Source of the DNA: Ophiura sarsii | Lineage: Eukaryota; Echinodermata; Ophiuroidea; Amphilepidida; Ophiuridae | Assembly: GCA_035610835.1 (NCBI GenBank) | Contig: CM069447.1 | Location: forward strand, 24,458,161 to 24,522,160 | DNA: 64,000 nucleotides | Reading direction: 5' to 3' | In this document: positions 13,450 to 26,200 of the stretch, one piece after another | Layout: each line of letters begins with the position of its first letter | How positions within the stretch are numbered: the stretch's first letter is position 1 | Made by a program: the position numbers and the translations under genes | The notes under the pieces: model-generated | Seen by the model: only the letters and a program-made list of their open reading frames with translations | Databases searched by the model: none | Told to the model about the DNA's origin: nothing

Positions 13450-13746
13450 TATTTTACATTCCCCATTTTGCCGAATGTACATATTTCCATGAAATCTGGC
13501 AACAAATCCGAGCCCGGAAAGATCGCAAAACATAAATTATCTTTTTTATCGGTCGTGCCGCCATATCTAAACAATTTTATATAGCGCCATCTATTGTCGG
13601 AATTGTAACATTTGTGTTGTGGCCACGCGCGGCCGATAGCTTTTCACGTCGGCGATACGAAGTGAGTATACGTGGAGAAAATCACATTTTAGGGAGCATA
13701 CTAGTATGAAAAGTGCACAGTTAGCACAGATTTGACTAGACAAGAT

Positions 13747-14290
13747 AAGTTCTGTTACTGAGACACTACTCCGAAGCTTATAGCACAGTTACACGCAACC
13801 AAACAGTGCTTGACCAGGTACTTTTATGAATGACATGCCCAATTACGAGAAGGAATTTGTTCCCTTTTGGTACCGATTGTTGATTTTGAAAAAGCTAATA
13901 TTAAAAGCAGCTATATTCAATAGTTTATTTGATCTCCCCGCACTGCGTAGCATTTCGGCCAGTAACCATTTTTAAATATGGAACCGCCGTACAGCTTGCG
14001 ACATTTTGCGCTCAATTTTCACAGCCCTATCCCATCGTTTATAATAGAATAGCAGCCCTTATCTAAAAGCAGCGATGGAAATACCTACATGAATGACCAC
14101 CCGAGTGCACCAGGAACTACACACTTTGTGCAGAATATTTCTAACCCTAACTTTTACAAAAGGAAATAAATCAGTTGAAAAAATTGTTCTAGGGGGGAAT
14201 CGAACCATGGACCTCTGCATTGTAAGGCATGTCTCTCAACCACTTGACTAGCGACTTTTTCGCAAATATGCTTTAATTATGGTGTTTGTA
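13747..14290 (-). repeat. Dispersed repeat with tRNA-like segment, copy 1
   Basis: Near-identical to 16559-17300 over the first 250 bp (aagttctgttactgagacac to atatggaaccgccgtacag). On the minus strand, 14185-14253 reads like a tRNA: A-box-like tagtcaagtggttgagag and an exact B-box ggttcgattcc. The anticodon arm does not pair properly, so it is SINE-like rather than a working tRNA. Confidence 0.7.
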
Positions 14291-15481
14291 ACTGTGCATT
14301 GTCATGGAAAATTCACGAAGTATTCAAATAGGCTTTACACATTTATATTCAATTCTAAAAAACCCGACACTTTTCAATCAAGAAGTAATTTTACCGATGT
14401 GTCGAAAACGGGACCTGAATATTTTGACTAACCCTGTATAAATTAGTTGTAAATGGGTTAACAAGTTATGGAATTATAATTCATATGATTCGTCGGTTCT
14501 TCCATATTTTCTCTTATTCAAATTAATAACAACCCAAATTATTGCTGGAGGCAATTTATTATAGTGTCTCTAATCGACAAGCCAGTGCAAAGAATACTAT
14601 GGAGTCACAATATAATAATATTTAAAAAAAGGTTTTATTCACATAATTGATGAGAATTAAATCAGATATTTACTTGTTACAGTAGATTGAAGATACAAAT
14701 AATATATACATCATTTTATCTACATATGTTTATTAGAGAAACTTAATGAAAACGTCGGTTGCCCGACAAATATACTATTACTATGTGCCAGAATACCTTA
14801 AGGAAATTACTTAATAACGCCATCATTCTAAATGTGGTGATCGGTATACTGTATGTATACGATTGATTTAAATGGGGCGATCTACGACCGCCATTGTAAG
14901 ATAGGGCGGCCACAATTGGGGTTATCCTTGATGTAAGACAGCACGGAATTAACCTAGCACAAAATCCCCTATTAACGGATTAAATGGATTGTACAGCTTT
15001 ATTCCGTTATAGGGTCTTTACCGGGAGTCTTTACACTAGTCTAACTTATGAATGTCTTACACCAAGGATATACCCAAAATTGAATATCCTTGATCACTCC
15101 GATCCGACTCACTGACCTCAACCACTCATTCTGTTCTATTGCCAGTTCATACTAATTCAATGCATTTACTATATGCCTCATGTTTTCAAGGCTTTAGTTG
15201 TGTTTGCTATTTCTCTTTATTTCGATATTAATAATAATAATAATAATAATACTAATAATACTAATGATAATACAATAATACATACAGCGACCACATTATT
15301 TTGAGTAGCCCATGTATAAAGTAACATAACAATGAGACGCTTATAGAATTTATCTATATATTTATATTTAAAAATATGTTCAATATAATTTATATGAAGG
15401 TTCAATCGATGAACAGTGGGTGTTATTGTTGCGCAACAATACTTATATTATGCTCTAGCGTATTTCCCTGTATCTCCAAAA

Positions 15482-15729
15482 ATTACTTTCCACGCGGCAG
15501 TCGGCGTCTGCACAGGACAGTTCCACAATTTCGCAAAATATTTGAAAATGTCAACATTATTGAATTTCGTCACCATATTCGGAATCACAATGAGTAATGC
15601 ATTAAAATCGGTACAAACATGCTTAGTATTGGTTCTGTAATTCTTGAGATAGACAATGAACATTTGGAAAGGTTTCTGAAAAAACCTGTTTTGTATAATA
15701 TGGTAAAACTAATAGCCGCGTGGAAAGTA
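15482..15729 (+). mobile_element. TTAA-flanked MITE, copy C
   Basis: Left end ttactttccacgcggcag, right end gccgcgtggaaagta, and the full set of internal blocks. The TTAA at each end is eroded. Confidence 0.8.
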
Positions 15730-16558
15730 TGCTCACGAGACCTTTTTCGGGACAAATGTTGAGATTCTTTAGGTACTACTGATCTTTGTGATACAATGAA
15801 ATTTGAAAATTAAAAAAACGCAAGAATGATATTACTGTATCTTTCAAGAAGTGACTACAACTACTTTTTCAATAGCTACACTCTGATGTTATGTATGCAA
15901 TTTCATCCGCTGAACTTCAGCTATACATTACTAGATATACATAAAATCAATTATAACCCGAATAAATGATAATTGATTAATTTGTAATACGTCTACTACA
16001 ATATTCACATTATTAGAATGATATATGTCAATACGGGCTCAATTTTTTAACTACAAGGTGAGTCAGAAAGAATGGGATTTGTTCTTCTCAAGCGCCCAAA
16101 AATGTTCGGGCATGCATATTAGTCAGAACCAATGAAAGCGCTAAAACATATACTAGGCTTTCATTAACAATTGTACGTTATCAATTTACATTCATTTTAG
16201 TACAATCCATGAAAACAATGAAAACAAGAGGCATCAGTTATTTAACAAAGCGCGTTTCATTAGAATTAACTAAAAATAGTGTAAAACGATAACTTAAAAT
16301 AATCGATTTTCACATTTTTTTTATTTTTAAATAATGAATGAATGAAAGCTAAATACGATATGTTTTGGCTGTACGATTGATGTAGAATATCAATGCCTGA
16401 CATTTGCCAATGTCTTTGAATTGTGGGGAAAACACAGTGCCCGCTCTTATTGACTCACCCTGTGCGGACGGACACCGAGATAAATGTACTATTAGTAGCT
16501 AAGCAAGCAGAAGAGCGGAAGAAGGCACTTAGAGATGGAAGAATAATGTAATCACTAT

Positions 16559-17300
16559 AAGTTCTGTTACTGAGACACTACTCCGAAGCTTATGGCACAG
16601 TTACACGCAACCAAACAGTGCTTGACCAGGTACTTTTATGAATGACATGTCCAATTACGAGAAGGAATTTGTTCACTTTTGGTACCGATTGTTGATTTTG
16701 AAAAAGCTAATATTAAAAGCAGCTATATTCAATAGTTTGTATGATCTTCCACGCACTGCGTAGCATTTCGGCCAGTAACCATTTTTAAATATGAAACCGC
16801 CGTACAGATAGCGACATTTTGCGCTCAATTGTCAAAGCCCTAGCGCACGTAATACTGGAGCATTTGGAGATTGAACATCACCCACAAGAAGCTGGAGTCC
16901 TAATTCCCATCGTTTAAAATGCTAATCGCTCCATTGTTTTAATTTTGAAAGAAGTATGGCGATCAGCAATGCGTAAGAAATGCGATGCTTGAATAACCCC
17001 ATACTAAATATATTTATCTATGAATGACTTTGTGTGTAAATAACACGTTCCTGCAGCGTTCATAGTTGCCGGGTTTGAATAAAATAACAGCCCTTATATC
17101 TAAAGGCAGTGATGGAAATACCCACATGACTTTCCACCTGGGTTGGACTAGGAACTACACACTTTTTGTAGAATATTTCTAACCCTAACTTTTACAAAAG
17201 GAAATAAATCAGTTGACAAAGTTGTCCTAGGGGGAATCGAACCATGGACCTCTGCATTGTCAGGCATGTCTCTCAACCTTTGACTAGCGAGGGGTGACTT
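16559..17300 (-). repeat. Dispersed repeat with tRNA-like segment, copy 2
   Basis: Same unit as 13747-14290 with about 240 bp of extra sequence at 16845-17090. The tRNA-like B-box ggttcgattcc is retained on the minus strand near 17235-17245. Confidence 0.7.
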
Positions 17301-19020
17301 GCCAAGACATGATTTGAACCCCCTCTTACGGAATAAAGCAATACTACTATCATGATCAGTACACACAATATTATTAACAGAGCTGCGACACACATGATCG
17401 TCAGCCCCGGGTTGACAGTCATTGTGGATATTGCCATTACTGCATATTTATAGTATTATGGAATAAACACTTATAGCTGCTGTGGGTGTACTCCGAGTCT
17501 TAACCATAACGGTTTATAAAAGAACTAAACATCATAAAAGTACTAAAAATGCCACTCTGTTGTGTGCAATAATTCGTTTTCGAAGCTGACTTCTTGGCTT
17601 GCTTACATAGGGTCGGTACTGCTACGAGGGTAACCCTAGTTCGATCCCCCGGCACCGATAGAGGCGGTTGTCCACCACCTAATTAGACCCGTTATCTCCA
17701 CATATATTTTATTCCTAAAACTACGCCCACGAAAAGTGCCAACATTCTTTCATTTGTAACTTCTTGATCATTGATATGTTTAATATACATATATTGTTAC
17801 TATGTTAATGTTACTAGGTATAGATGAGAGTTAAAAATTCCACCACAAAGACTCTGACAAACAGAAAGGGTGGATCCGAGAAGCAATTAAGATACGACAA
17901 CAGGGGCCTAGCATAATCAACCGCGACGAGGTCACGTGCTTGAACCACTAATCATACTTTTGCACCCTGGCATCGAGAAAAAACAACTCTCGTGGGAAAA
18001 CGAAGTGTTTCAAGCCATTACTGAGAAAGTCAGCTGACCTGGTTCACGAAACTGTCTAAAATGTGAGGAAACATCTTGGATTTGTTCAAAATAATCATAA
18101 TGTTACTTTAATTCTGTAATCCTGTTTATTTGGGAATCAATATATAAAAATCCAATATTTGGTGAAACATGGCCAAAAACATGCATATTTTAATATCTAC
18201 AGTTTTCTTTTCTAAAATTGGGAGCTCTGACACAAACAAACATCTCGCTATGACCACAATCATTGTATTGACGTCACGTATCCATTTGTTCCATGAAAAA
18301 GAACTCGAAATCAATGTTTACTACATTGTATGCTCCATTTTGAATTGTGTCCTGGAACTTTAATGGGTAACATAGTCAAAATGATTTTTTTTGTTGGTCA
18401 TTGGGAAGTGCAAACATAGCTAGTTTTTAGTTGTGTATTCATTTAAGGGGGAGGTAAAATTACATGTTTTCTATAACACAAACGGGATTTGTTTATTTAG
18501 TTAACCCAAAATATATACCTTTCATACGCTAGCTGAATATACCCATATATGAAGAGCTTTGTTGCAAAAGGGCCACCAGACCACCCCCCCACATGTTACT
18601 CATTTTGCATTAGTGAATTTGCATTGACAAGTCCATGGAATTAATCAAATCAGTTTATGGCTGTGTTCATAAACTGTTTATATGATTTGGATTAGTGCAT
18701 CCATGCACGCCAATTGAGGCACCAACAATACAAGCCACATTCCGCATAATGAATAGCCATCAATTCAATATTGCAAAACGAGTGACAGGTATAAGTGGAT
18801 GTAGGCCCTTTTGCAACACAGCTCTTCATATACAGACCACATGCTTCATAAATATATCAGTTCATTCCATATCAAGCAATTCACATTTCAAGCTGATAAG
18901 CGAAATAGAAATCTACAATAATATCAACAGTTTCCAAGAAAAGGTATGTATAATGATAAGAAACTATATTTGGTATCCAAGGTACTGTATTGTCACTACT
19001 ATTGATTAGGCCGAGGTGCA

Positions 19021-19695
19021 AATATATGACCTGGCACCACAAAATGAGCGTAAAGTCGTTGGGGCTGATTTTGAGTTATGGCCTGAAATCGTGGATTTGA
19101 TATTTTCATTTTCGGAAAGATAAACTATTTATGTATTAAGTATTAAGAAAATATTTTGGGTCTAAGTATGTTTTTTAAAGTAATTTTAAAGAGGGCATTT
19201 TATTCTTACATCTCAAGAAATGAACGCAAAGAGAGGGAAAATGTTTCGACATGTCTTGAAGTTACCTGGTTTACATCGTCATTTCCACGGGTTTACAATA
19301 GTATCCCCTATAGCAAATTTGGTATGATCTTAAAGGTCATGTTTTTGGGAGCTATTAATAGTAGTTTGAACCCTGTAAATTTCCAAATGAACCAAAGAAG
19401 GGCCGTTTAATAAGAAGTCTTGGCAAAAACAATCTTTCGATTGAGATCTGTGATTGGCATTTGTACACCAAGTGACGATAAGGTTCACTGACTTTGAAGG
19501 CCTTGTTCTCCAAATCAATAATGCTGCGGTGATTAACTTCAATGTATCATAGTTTCACTTTGGAATGGCCTATTATAACAACTTTGGTGTCATTTTAAGC
19601 CTGAGGACATTTTCTTTCTGAAATTGTGAAGGAAAAAAACAACACTTTTATTTGTTGCTACTTTACTCTCATTTTGTGATGCCAGGGCACATATT
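19021..19695. mobile_element. Foldback element with 28-bp terminal inverted repeats
   Basis: Left end aatatatgacctggcaccac...aaatgag. The inverse at 19668-19695 differs at about four bases. No transposase frame. Confidence 0.72.
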
Positions 19696-19937
19696 ATTGA
19701 CATCAAAGTAATGTTTTGCATCAACATACGTACAAGCACTCAGGAAAGTTGTATTGAGACTAATGCACATCATTTTTTTGATATGATAATAGCAATATTT
19801 ACAGTGATCTCACTTATATTTCCATGGGTGCTTGTACGTGTGTGGATTAAATATATGCATTTGGTACCCATCGTAAAAGTCTTACATATAACAAACTTAT
19901 ACGTATGAACCATACGTACAAGTCTTGCAGTGCTACC

Positions 19938-20072
19938 TTAAGTTCATGATATACTACCCAATCGCTCGGAGCGATTTGCCGCTGACGCTCCTTATTTGGT
20001 AAATAGCACTCTTTATAAGGAGCGTAAGCGGCAAATCGCGTCACGCGATTGTGTCGTATGTCATGAACTTAA
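19938..20072. repeat. 135-bp palindrome
   Basis: Arms start ttaagttcatgatatac and include gcgatttgccgct and gctccttat. The inverse closes at 20072, giving a nearly perfect hairpin with a short loop. Confidence 0.8.
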
Positions 20073-20413
20073 CACCATCTCGTCTTATGTTTGCATGCAA
20101 TATGGAAATTATAATATATAGTATAAATAACAAAAATGGTGAAGTATGCATCTGACGTAAGCAGATCAGTCAACAATCGAGGTAGTCCCATCTTTTCCGA
20201 AAAACGAGTGTTTTTCGTCTTCCACTCCAAATCTTGATTCCGTGTTGATCTGCTCTCTGCAATATTCAATAGTAATTATTATGTTGTAAAGGTTTAAATC
20301 TATCCGGCCGGGAAATTGCAGCCAGAAAACTGTATTATTAAATTTAGCATTATGCAAATACGTCCATTGGTGCTTTGTTTTGGCGACCGACGTGGAGCAA
20401 GACTAGCGAAAGT

Positions 20414-20755
20414 CTAGTGATTTAATTTACGAAATGTTTCACTGTAAGTCACGTTATCCACTATGTTCCCGCTTTGCGCACATTGTTTTTGAATAAGACC
20501 ATGTTGATGATGGTAGAACATCGTACAGGAGAGTACATGTACGTAGTGTTTATACATAATTGCTGTTATCTCCAACGCTGTCAACTGTGCGGAGTTGCTT
20601 TGTCGTAAAGTAGATTCACCCGATGACTTAAGCAGGTTTCGTTTCATCAAGGCAATGACGTCAAATTGCGAAAACAACAAGCTGAACTTCAGAGTGACCG
20701 GGAGTTTACTGCATATGTTGACGAACACGCTGCTGTAAGAGTACGCATTGCCCAA
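20414..20755 (-). other. 113-codon open frame downstream of the gene, unrecognised
   Basis: Starts MGNAYSYSSVFV, which fits a myristoylation-type start (MGxxxS). It lies 0.7 kb past the stop of the Frizzled gene on the same strand, so it could fall in a long 3' untranslated region or be an exon of another gene. No domain recognised and no clear splice sites. Confidence 0.15.
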
Positions 20756-21449
20756 CGCACATAATGTTCATGAAATAGTTGGATCTTGTCGGATTAAGGT
20801 AACGATTCCCTTTGTCTTTGTTCAATTTACAAGTCTATGAAGGTTGGTGATCAAAGAAGATAAAAAATCACCACCACAAAGCATTGCGGTTTTGCAAAAT
20901 GCCCTAATTCTGGTCTCCAATGAGTCTCGGTTCCTATAGACATATGCACACAATATGGCTTCATAGCGCGTTCATCATTGGAGCTTTTAGGTTCTAGTTT
21001 ACATCAATGAATACATTAGTTATCAATGTTCCTTTTTCATATTTCTAAAACTTAAGAGCTCGACAAATGCATCGTGTGAAATAAGCTTTAGTTGGCTGGC
21101 GTTCGCGCAATGCATTGTGGGAAGACCTTAACCTCTACTTTGGTTGGTCATGTATCACTGCAACATGGCGTAACCGTAGTGTTAGTGATGTCACTATAAC
21201 ATTGAATCCCTGCGTATTGAAATTCCTGCCTTGCCTACTATACGTAAGTATAAGAACGTATACCTACTTGTTGATTCACTGTTATTCAAGGTAAATGCTC
21301 ATGGTATATTTATAAACACAAGCGACATATCCCGTGATATTATAGCCTTGAGTAAGTGAAATATACTCTAGATCACGAACGATTTCATACGTTCTATTAA
21401 TGTATTCTGTTGATCCCCACATATAAAAAGAAATGATATTATACATGTT

Positions 21450-21772
21450 TTAATTTGGTCTGAAGCAGTTTCTGTCTGCCGAGTCCGGTAGTAAACTACA
21501 TGAGAATTTGTGTAATCCCAAAGCGGCGAAGTTGAAAGAACAATGGGGGTCTACTGTTTGACAAAACGACATGCACGGTTCCATTAATGGTAAATCGTCT
21601 GTACACTGCGGCGCCAAAATGGAGCACAAAAATAGCGCCGCCTGTGGGTGACATGTTGTCCAAGGTTCAATAGAGGTCCACGGTGGCGGCACTATTGCAG
21701 AGGCGGAAGTGGTATTATAAGGAACAATGTTTTTACATTCCGGTGGCAGGAACTGGTCTGTACATGTCAAAG
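21450..21772 (-). CDS. Exon 13: Frizzled cysteine-rich domain 2 and stop codon
   Basis: Encodes residues 608-713 and ends NCFRPN then TAA. Ten cysteines are present (TCTD, PPEC, TTC, FLCSILAPQC, EPCMSFC, PHC, FSC, RNC), so the fold is kept. The domain is about 36 residues shorter than CRD 1: the segment between Cys 2 and Cys 3 is contracted and proline-rich (AIVPPPW) and lacks the PN..G groove signature. One sequon is present (NTT). Acceptor TTTCTTTCAG is strong. The protein ends with this domain, with no protease or membrane domain after it. The polyadenylation site is not identified; an ATTAAA overlaps the stop region but is not convincing. Confidence 0.92.
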
Positions 21773-23166
21773 CTGAAAGAAAAAACAACATATGTGTTTT
21801 GATGAAATACTCTTCAAATGTTTGAAACACATTGATACAAAATGTCATCCTACTGACCAGAGGAATGGTAATATTGGTGTTTGCCAAGTGAACATCGAAA
21901 GTGAAATGTATCAAAAAAAGCCAAAAACGAGAATACAATATGCAATATTCGCCATCTTAGCAAGTCCATGATTTTAATAAGAATATTATTGTGAAATACT
22001 AGTCATGTTCGCTGCGAGAGCTGCTGTTGGCAGTGGCATTAAAGGTGAGCTACCAATCTGGATTTAGCCACATCCATTTCTCTGATCTTGGGGATTTGAC
22101 AAGGTTATACTTTCTCTATGTTGAATCTGTACTGTCTGTCACCAAGTGAACAGGTGTATCATCAGTTCGTCTGTGGTGAAATGCCAAAGTGGTAGGCCAA
22201 CTTTAAGATTGAACACTGACTGTCATTTTTGAGGGTTTTAGTTTTTACAGCGGAATATTGCCAGCGTAAGTGTAATGATAGAATATTTGTCGCAATTGTT
22301 TTCTTGATTTCATTACATTTTTAAACAGTTTTAAGTGGAAATTGTGTTGAATTATAATGTTCATGAAATAATTATTAAATTACATACCGTGTGGCATAAA
22401 AAGTGATTGATCTTCTTGTGCTGTTAAAAAAGAAAGAAAAAGAGGTGTAATAATTAAGTAATCAACTATATTGAAACAGTGGAACACAAGGCAAACATTG
22501 AAGGGTATGGGTTGGTACACTCTTGTACCCCGTCTGAACATATCAACCTCTTACATACCGAAATTAAGTCAAAAATATCAAGTTGTCAAACTCAAGGAAA
22601 TCGTTAAAACTATTATAGAGTTCTCCCTTCAAGTCTGTAGTAAATCACTTGAAGTATGGTTGGTTTCATGGTACGTTTTGTGAACGTTTATGAACACTTG
22701 CTCGGCGATGATTGCCAGAATCACGAATCGCTATCTGAACTTCCGGGGGAGGGGGCGCTTAGTGGATATGAAGTCAAGGGGATGTGCGGCCAAATAGGGT
22801 CCCATTTTTCACCCGTCTGGTAAATGAATGACCCCTTTTGCATAGAAATTTTTGGTAAATTTATGGGTCTAATATCCTTAAATGTGTTGTTTTTCATAGA
22901 CATTTGAGTAAAATCTGTCAAATATATAGGATAATTATGGGTCTCTGGTAAGCACATGGGTCCATTTCCCCCGAAAATAGGTAAATGTTTGGGTTCGTTT
23001 TCATTTTGATAGCGGCTCATCTACCATAAAAAGTATCCGAGTGAACCCCCCGGGTCTGAACTCTGAACTGTAAGTGTTATCTACTGCACGCATCAATAAT
23101 GTCGGAGCTTCATCTACAATATTGCGGTTTACTCTGTATGAGTCTCAATGGGGAATAGGACTATGA

Positions 23167-23202
<36 letters not shown>

Positions 23203-26200
23203 AACTTGTCTCTCAACGGTCGTATTATGACCAAGGACACACTTCGAGATAACATCGATTTAGCGCTACATTGTGCAGGTCGGCGCACTACATTTAACTG
23301 GTCGGAATTGTAAAGTATGCCGGTGTAAGCCCGGTGAAGAAGGATATATATTTCCCTTGAGCTATAGTCCGGCCTGTAGAGTCAAGTATAGAGCTCTTAT
23401 CTATACACGTAACGGTAGTTGACGCTTCATTCCCTGTATGTCTATGGACACCGGACTATAGCTCCAGGGGATTATGACTCCTTTCACAGCAGGACGCGAA
23501 TATTTCCAGAGTTAGTATTTGAGTAAGGGTACGGGTGCGATTTAGCGTAAAGTGATTTCAACCAAGACGCCGTTAAAAGAACATAAAGTGCTCAACAAAA
23601 GAAAGTTATACACTTTGTTTAGGTCATTTAGAGTAACTTCCGATTATTTTTTGACCAAACAATACACTACGCGGGAAGAAAATACCACATGTTATCTGTT
23701 CATAATCAAATAGCCCGCTCGCTCAGGCACGACCTAACGCAGTCGCACTGAGTGATCAATATCCATTTCATTCCCGGCCATTCAAGTGCCACGCACAGCA
23801 TATTCTCGCGGCTTGCGTGCGTTGAAAATGAGACTTTTAAATGGTGCTAATCATGGTTTATCTTTGTTGTTAGGTGGCAACGTTGGTATCAAATTGTGCC
23901 GGAAAGATTCATCCAAATGTCTATTTAGTCTGTTTGGTGAAAAAATAATCGGAAGTTACTCTAAATGACCTAAACAAAGTGTATGACTTTCTTTTGTTGT
24001 TCTTTTGACGGCGTCTTGGATGAAATCACTTTACGCTAAATCGCTGAATTACGAATTAAAGCCAACAAGATATGTATGTCCGTACCCTTAACAAAGTGCA
24101 TGACTTTCTTTTGTTGAGCACTTTAGTATGTAGCCAAATAGGCCACTAAGATATTTACAAACTTACAAAGCAAGTAAGCTAATCAATACGCGCTTCATAA
24201 TTAATATCGGTACAATCACACTAAACAGTTATTTGACGGCGTACGCATTTAATTTGTTGACTTGTTATGGATATCTGACACAATCTCCTTTCGATTAATT
24301 GTGACATTTATGTTGTACATGTATAACATCACTCAAACCGTGCACATTATTATCAATGAAAACAGTGTTATGTGTGTGAGTACTTACGAAGCTCGCAATT
24401 TATTCCATAAAAGACGTGTGAGTCTTCCGTTTCTGGACATTTGCACCAATGGTAGCTCATTCCGTAATGCAGGTTACTCACGCACGTGCCTCCATTCAAA
24501 CATGGGTTGTTCTCGCATGGATCCGGAATAACTATAGAGGGCGTGTTTAGGGTTAAAGGGTATTAGTCATAAAGCAAACTGATTAAATGATTAGTCTGTG
24601 TAAAATTAGGAAACATCTTGCAGTCAAAGTGATCTTATGGGGTTGAGGGGGGGGGGGGGGGGTAAACCTATAAGAGGGATTTAGCAATATAATATTTGGC
24701 CTGCAGAATAAGTTTATTTGAAGTAGCATTACGTCTATTGAAGTTTACAAAAAAAAGAATACAAGCATTGTCGACATCTCAGTGAATATGACAATATCAT
24801 GACATCAGATAGCATTTTAGTATGTTGTGCAAAATCATGAGAGAAAGAGAACATGTGAATAGAAAATAACGAAATGTGACGCATGCTTGTGTTGCCAGTA
24901 AAGACATATTGCTTGTGAATAAAATCGAGAAACTGAACATTGTATACAAAGTTAACATTTGTACAGCAAAAGCATTTTACGGTGATTTAAAACGCCACCT
25001 ACGGGCGGGCGGACCTCTCGGGTTTGGTCTGTCTGGTTTTAAACAAATCAAAGTCACAAAAAAGCCACAACGTACATTTGTTCCCTATCATTAAAAACAT
25101 CTGGGTCGGTCGGGCCATAGGACAGGGCATTACTTTCGTCCCCTACCATGCTATTGTTATTCAATTTTGACTTTGTATACAATGTTCCTTTTTTAACGAG
25201 TATAATCCTGATTTTTTTAACATATTTCTATTTCAGTAAAACAATACTCGTTGATGGAGTACATTATTATTATTATTATTATTATTCAATCATGACATGT
25301 TGATTTAAGATTATTTTTTGATTCGGTCTTGTAAACCCTGTTCAAAGAGAAAAACGGTGGAAATAAACTATACCAACCTAGAAGCCAAAAAAAAATAATA
25401 ATAATAAAAAAAATAAAATAAAGAATATGTGTATGATTAAGTAGTTATAGAAAAAAATAAGTACCTGTGTCGCACATTAAACCTCCGAATCCATATGGAC
25501 AACGGCATTGTGTAGTACCCGATAATTCAAAACAGGTTCCTCCGTTAGAACAAGGTGATGGCGTGCAAGATGAAGGCCCTGTGTACAAATATGCAGAGTT
25601 GTTTTGGAATTACTTTTAAATAATATCGTTGATGAGTCAGATAGAGCATTCGATCCCTGACTGTTTTTAAAGAGTTCTGATGTTTACCCTTAGCAATATT
25701 ATGTGATCTTTTTCAAATTGTTACACAACTTCTTGAACTTTACTAAATCATAATGGCAATCTGCTTCCAAGTTAGGTTCAACATATTTGTTTCGATAGTC
25801 ATCATAAAGCATTCCGCCATAAGGGATCTAGTCACTTGTGTACAGTTGGAATCACTGTAAACGGCGTTGTCAAACTAACCATGGAATTCTATTTACGAAC
25901 GAAAACACCAGGACAACTTATTTCAAAATATAATTTTGAATTAATTGGGAAACGTGTTGATCTGTAACTTATAATACATATTAGATTCTTGGTTATAAAT
26001 ATAATTTTACCAAAAGTGCATTTCTAGGGGGATAATCCGAGATAGAGTTCCATAAAACAAATCGCAAAATATGCCTTTAATGTATTTTTTTGTAATTTGA
26101 GATTCATTATGGCTGCTCATTGCGTCTTTATGCCGTTAGATTTCATCACTGATAATTACTGGAATTTCATAAAACTTGGAAAAAGGAAGAGCAAACACCA

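Larger units (their letters stand above)
1..21449. other. Region 3' of the gene: repeat mosaic, no exon supported
   Basis: Beyond the repeats listed separately, the stretches 201-1186, 2055-2880, 5283-5970, 6078-7411, 8742-9530, 11330-12030, 12130-13390, 14290-15480, 15730-16555, 17300-19020 and 20073-21449 hold no exon, RNA gene or element I can support. Open frames here are short, lack domains and often sit on repeats. The 3' untranslated region and poly(A) site of the gene should lie somewhere below 21450. Confidence 0.5.

Noticed and set aside
13274..13533. Poly-Gly and poly-Pro frames on both strands
   Set aside because: Produced by the G-run/C-run pair, not by coding sequence.
14185..14253. 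A tRNA gene on the minus strand with exact B-box
   Set aside because: The anticodon and acceptor arms do not pair, and a near-copy lies at 17224-17290 within the same dispersed repeat, so it is SINE-like.
15416..15640. 74-codon frame resembling a small secreted protein
   Set aside because: It lies mostly inside MITE copy C, and similar frames occur in other copies.
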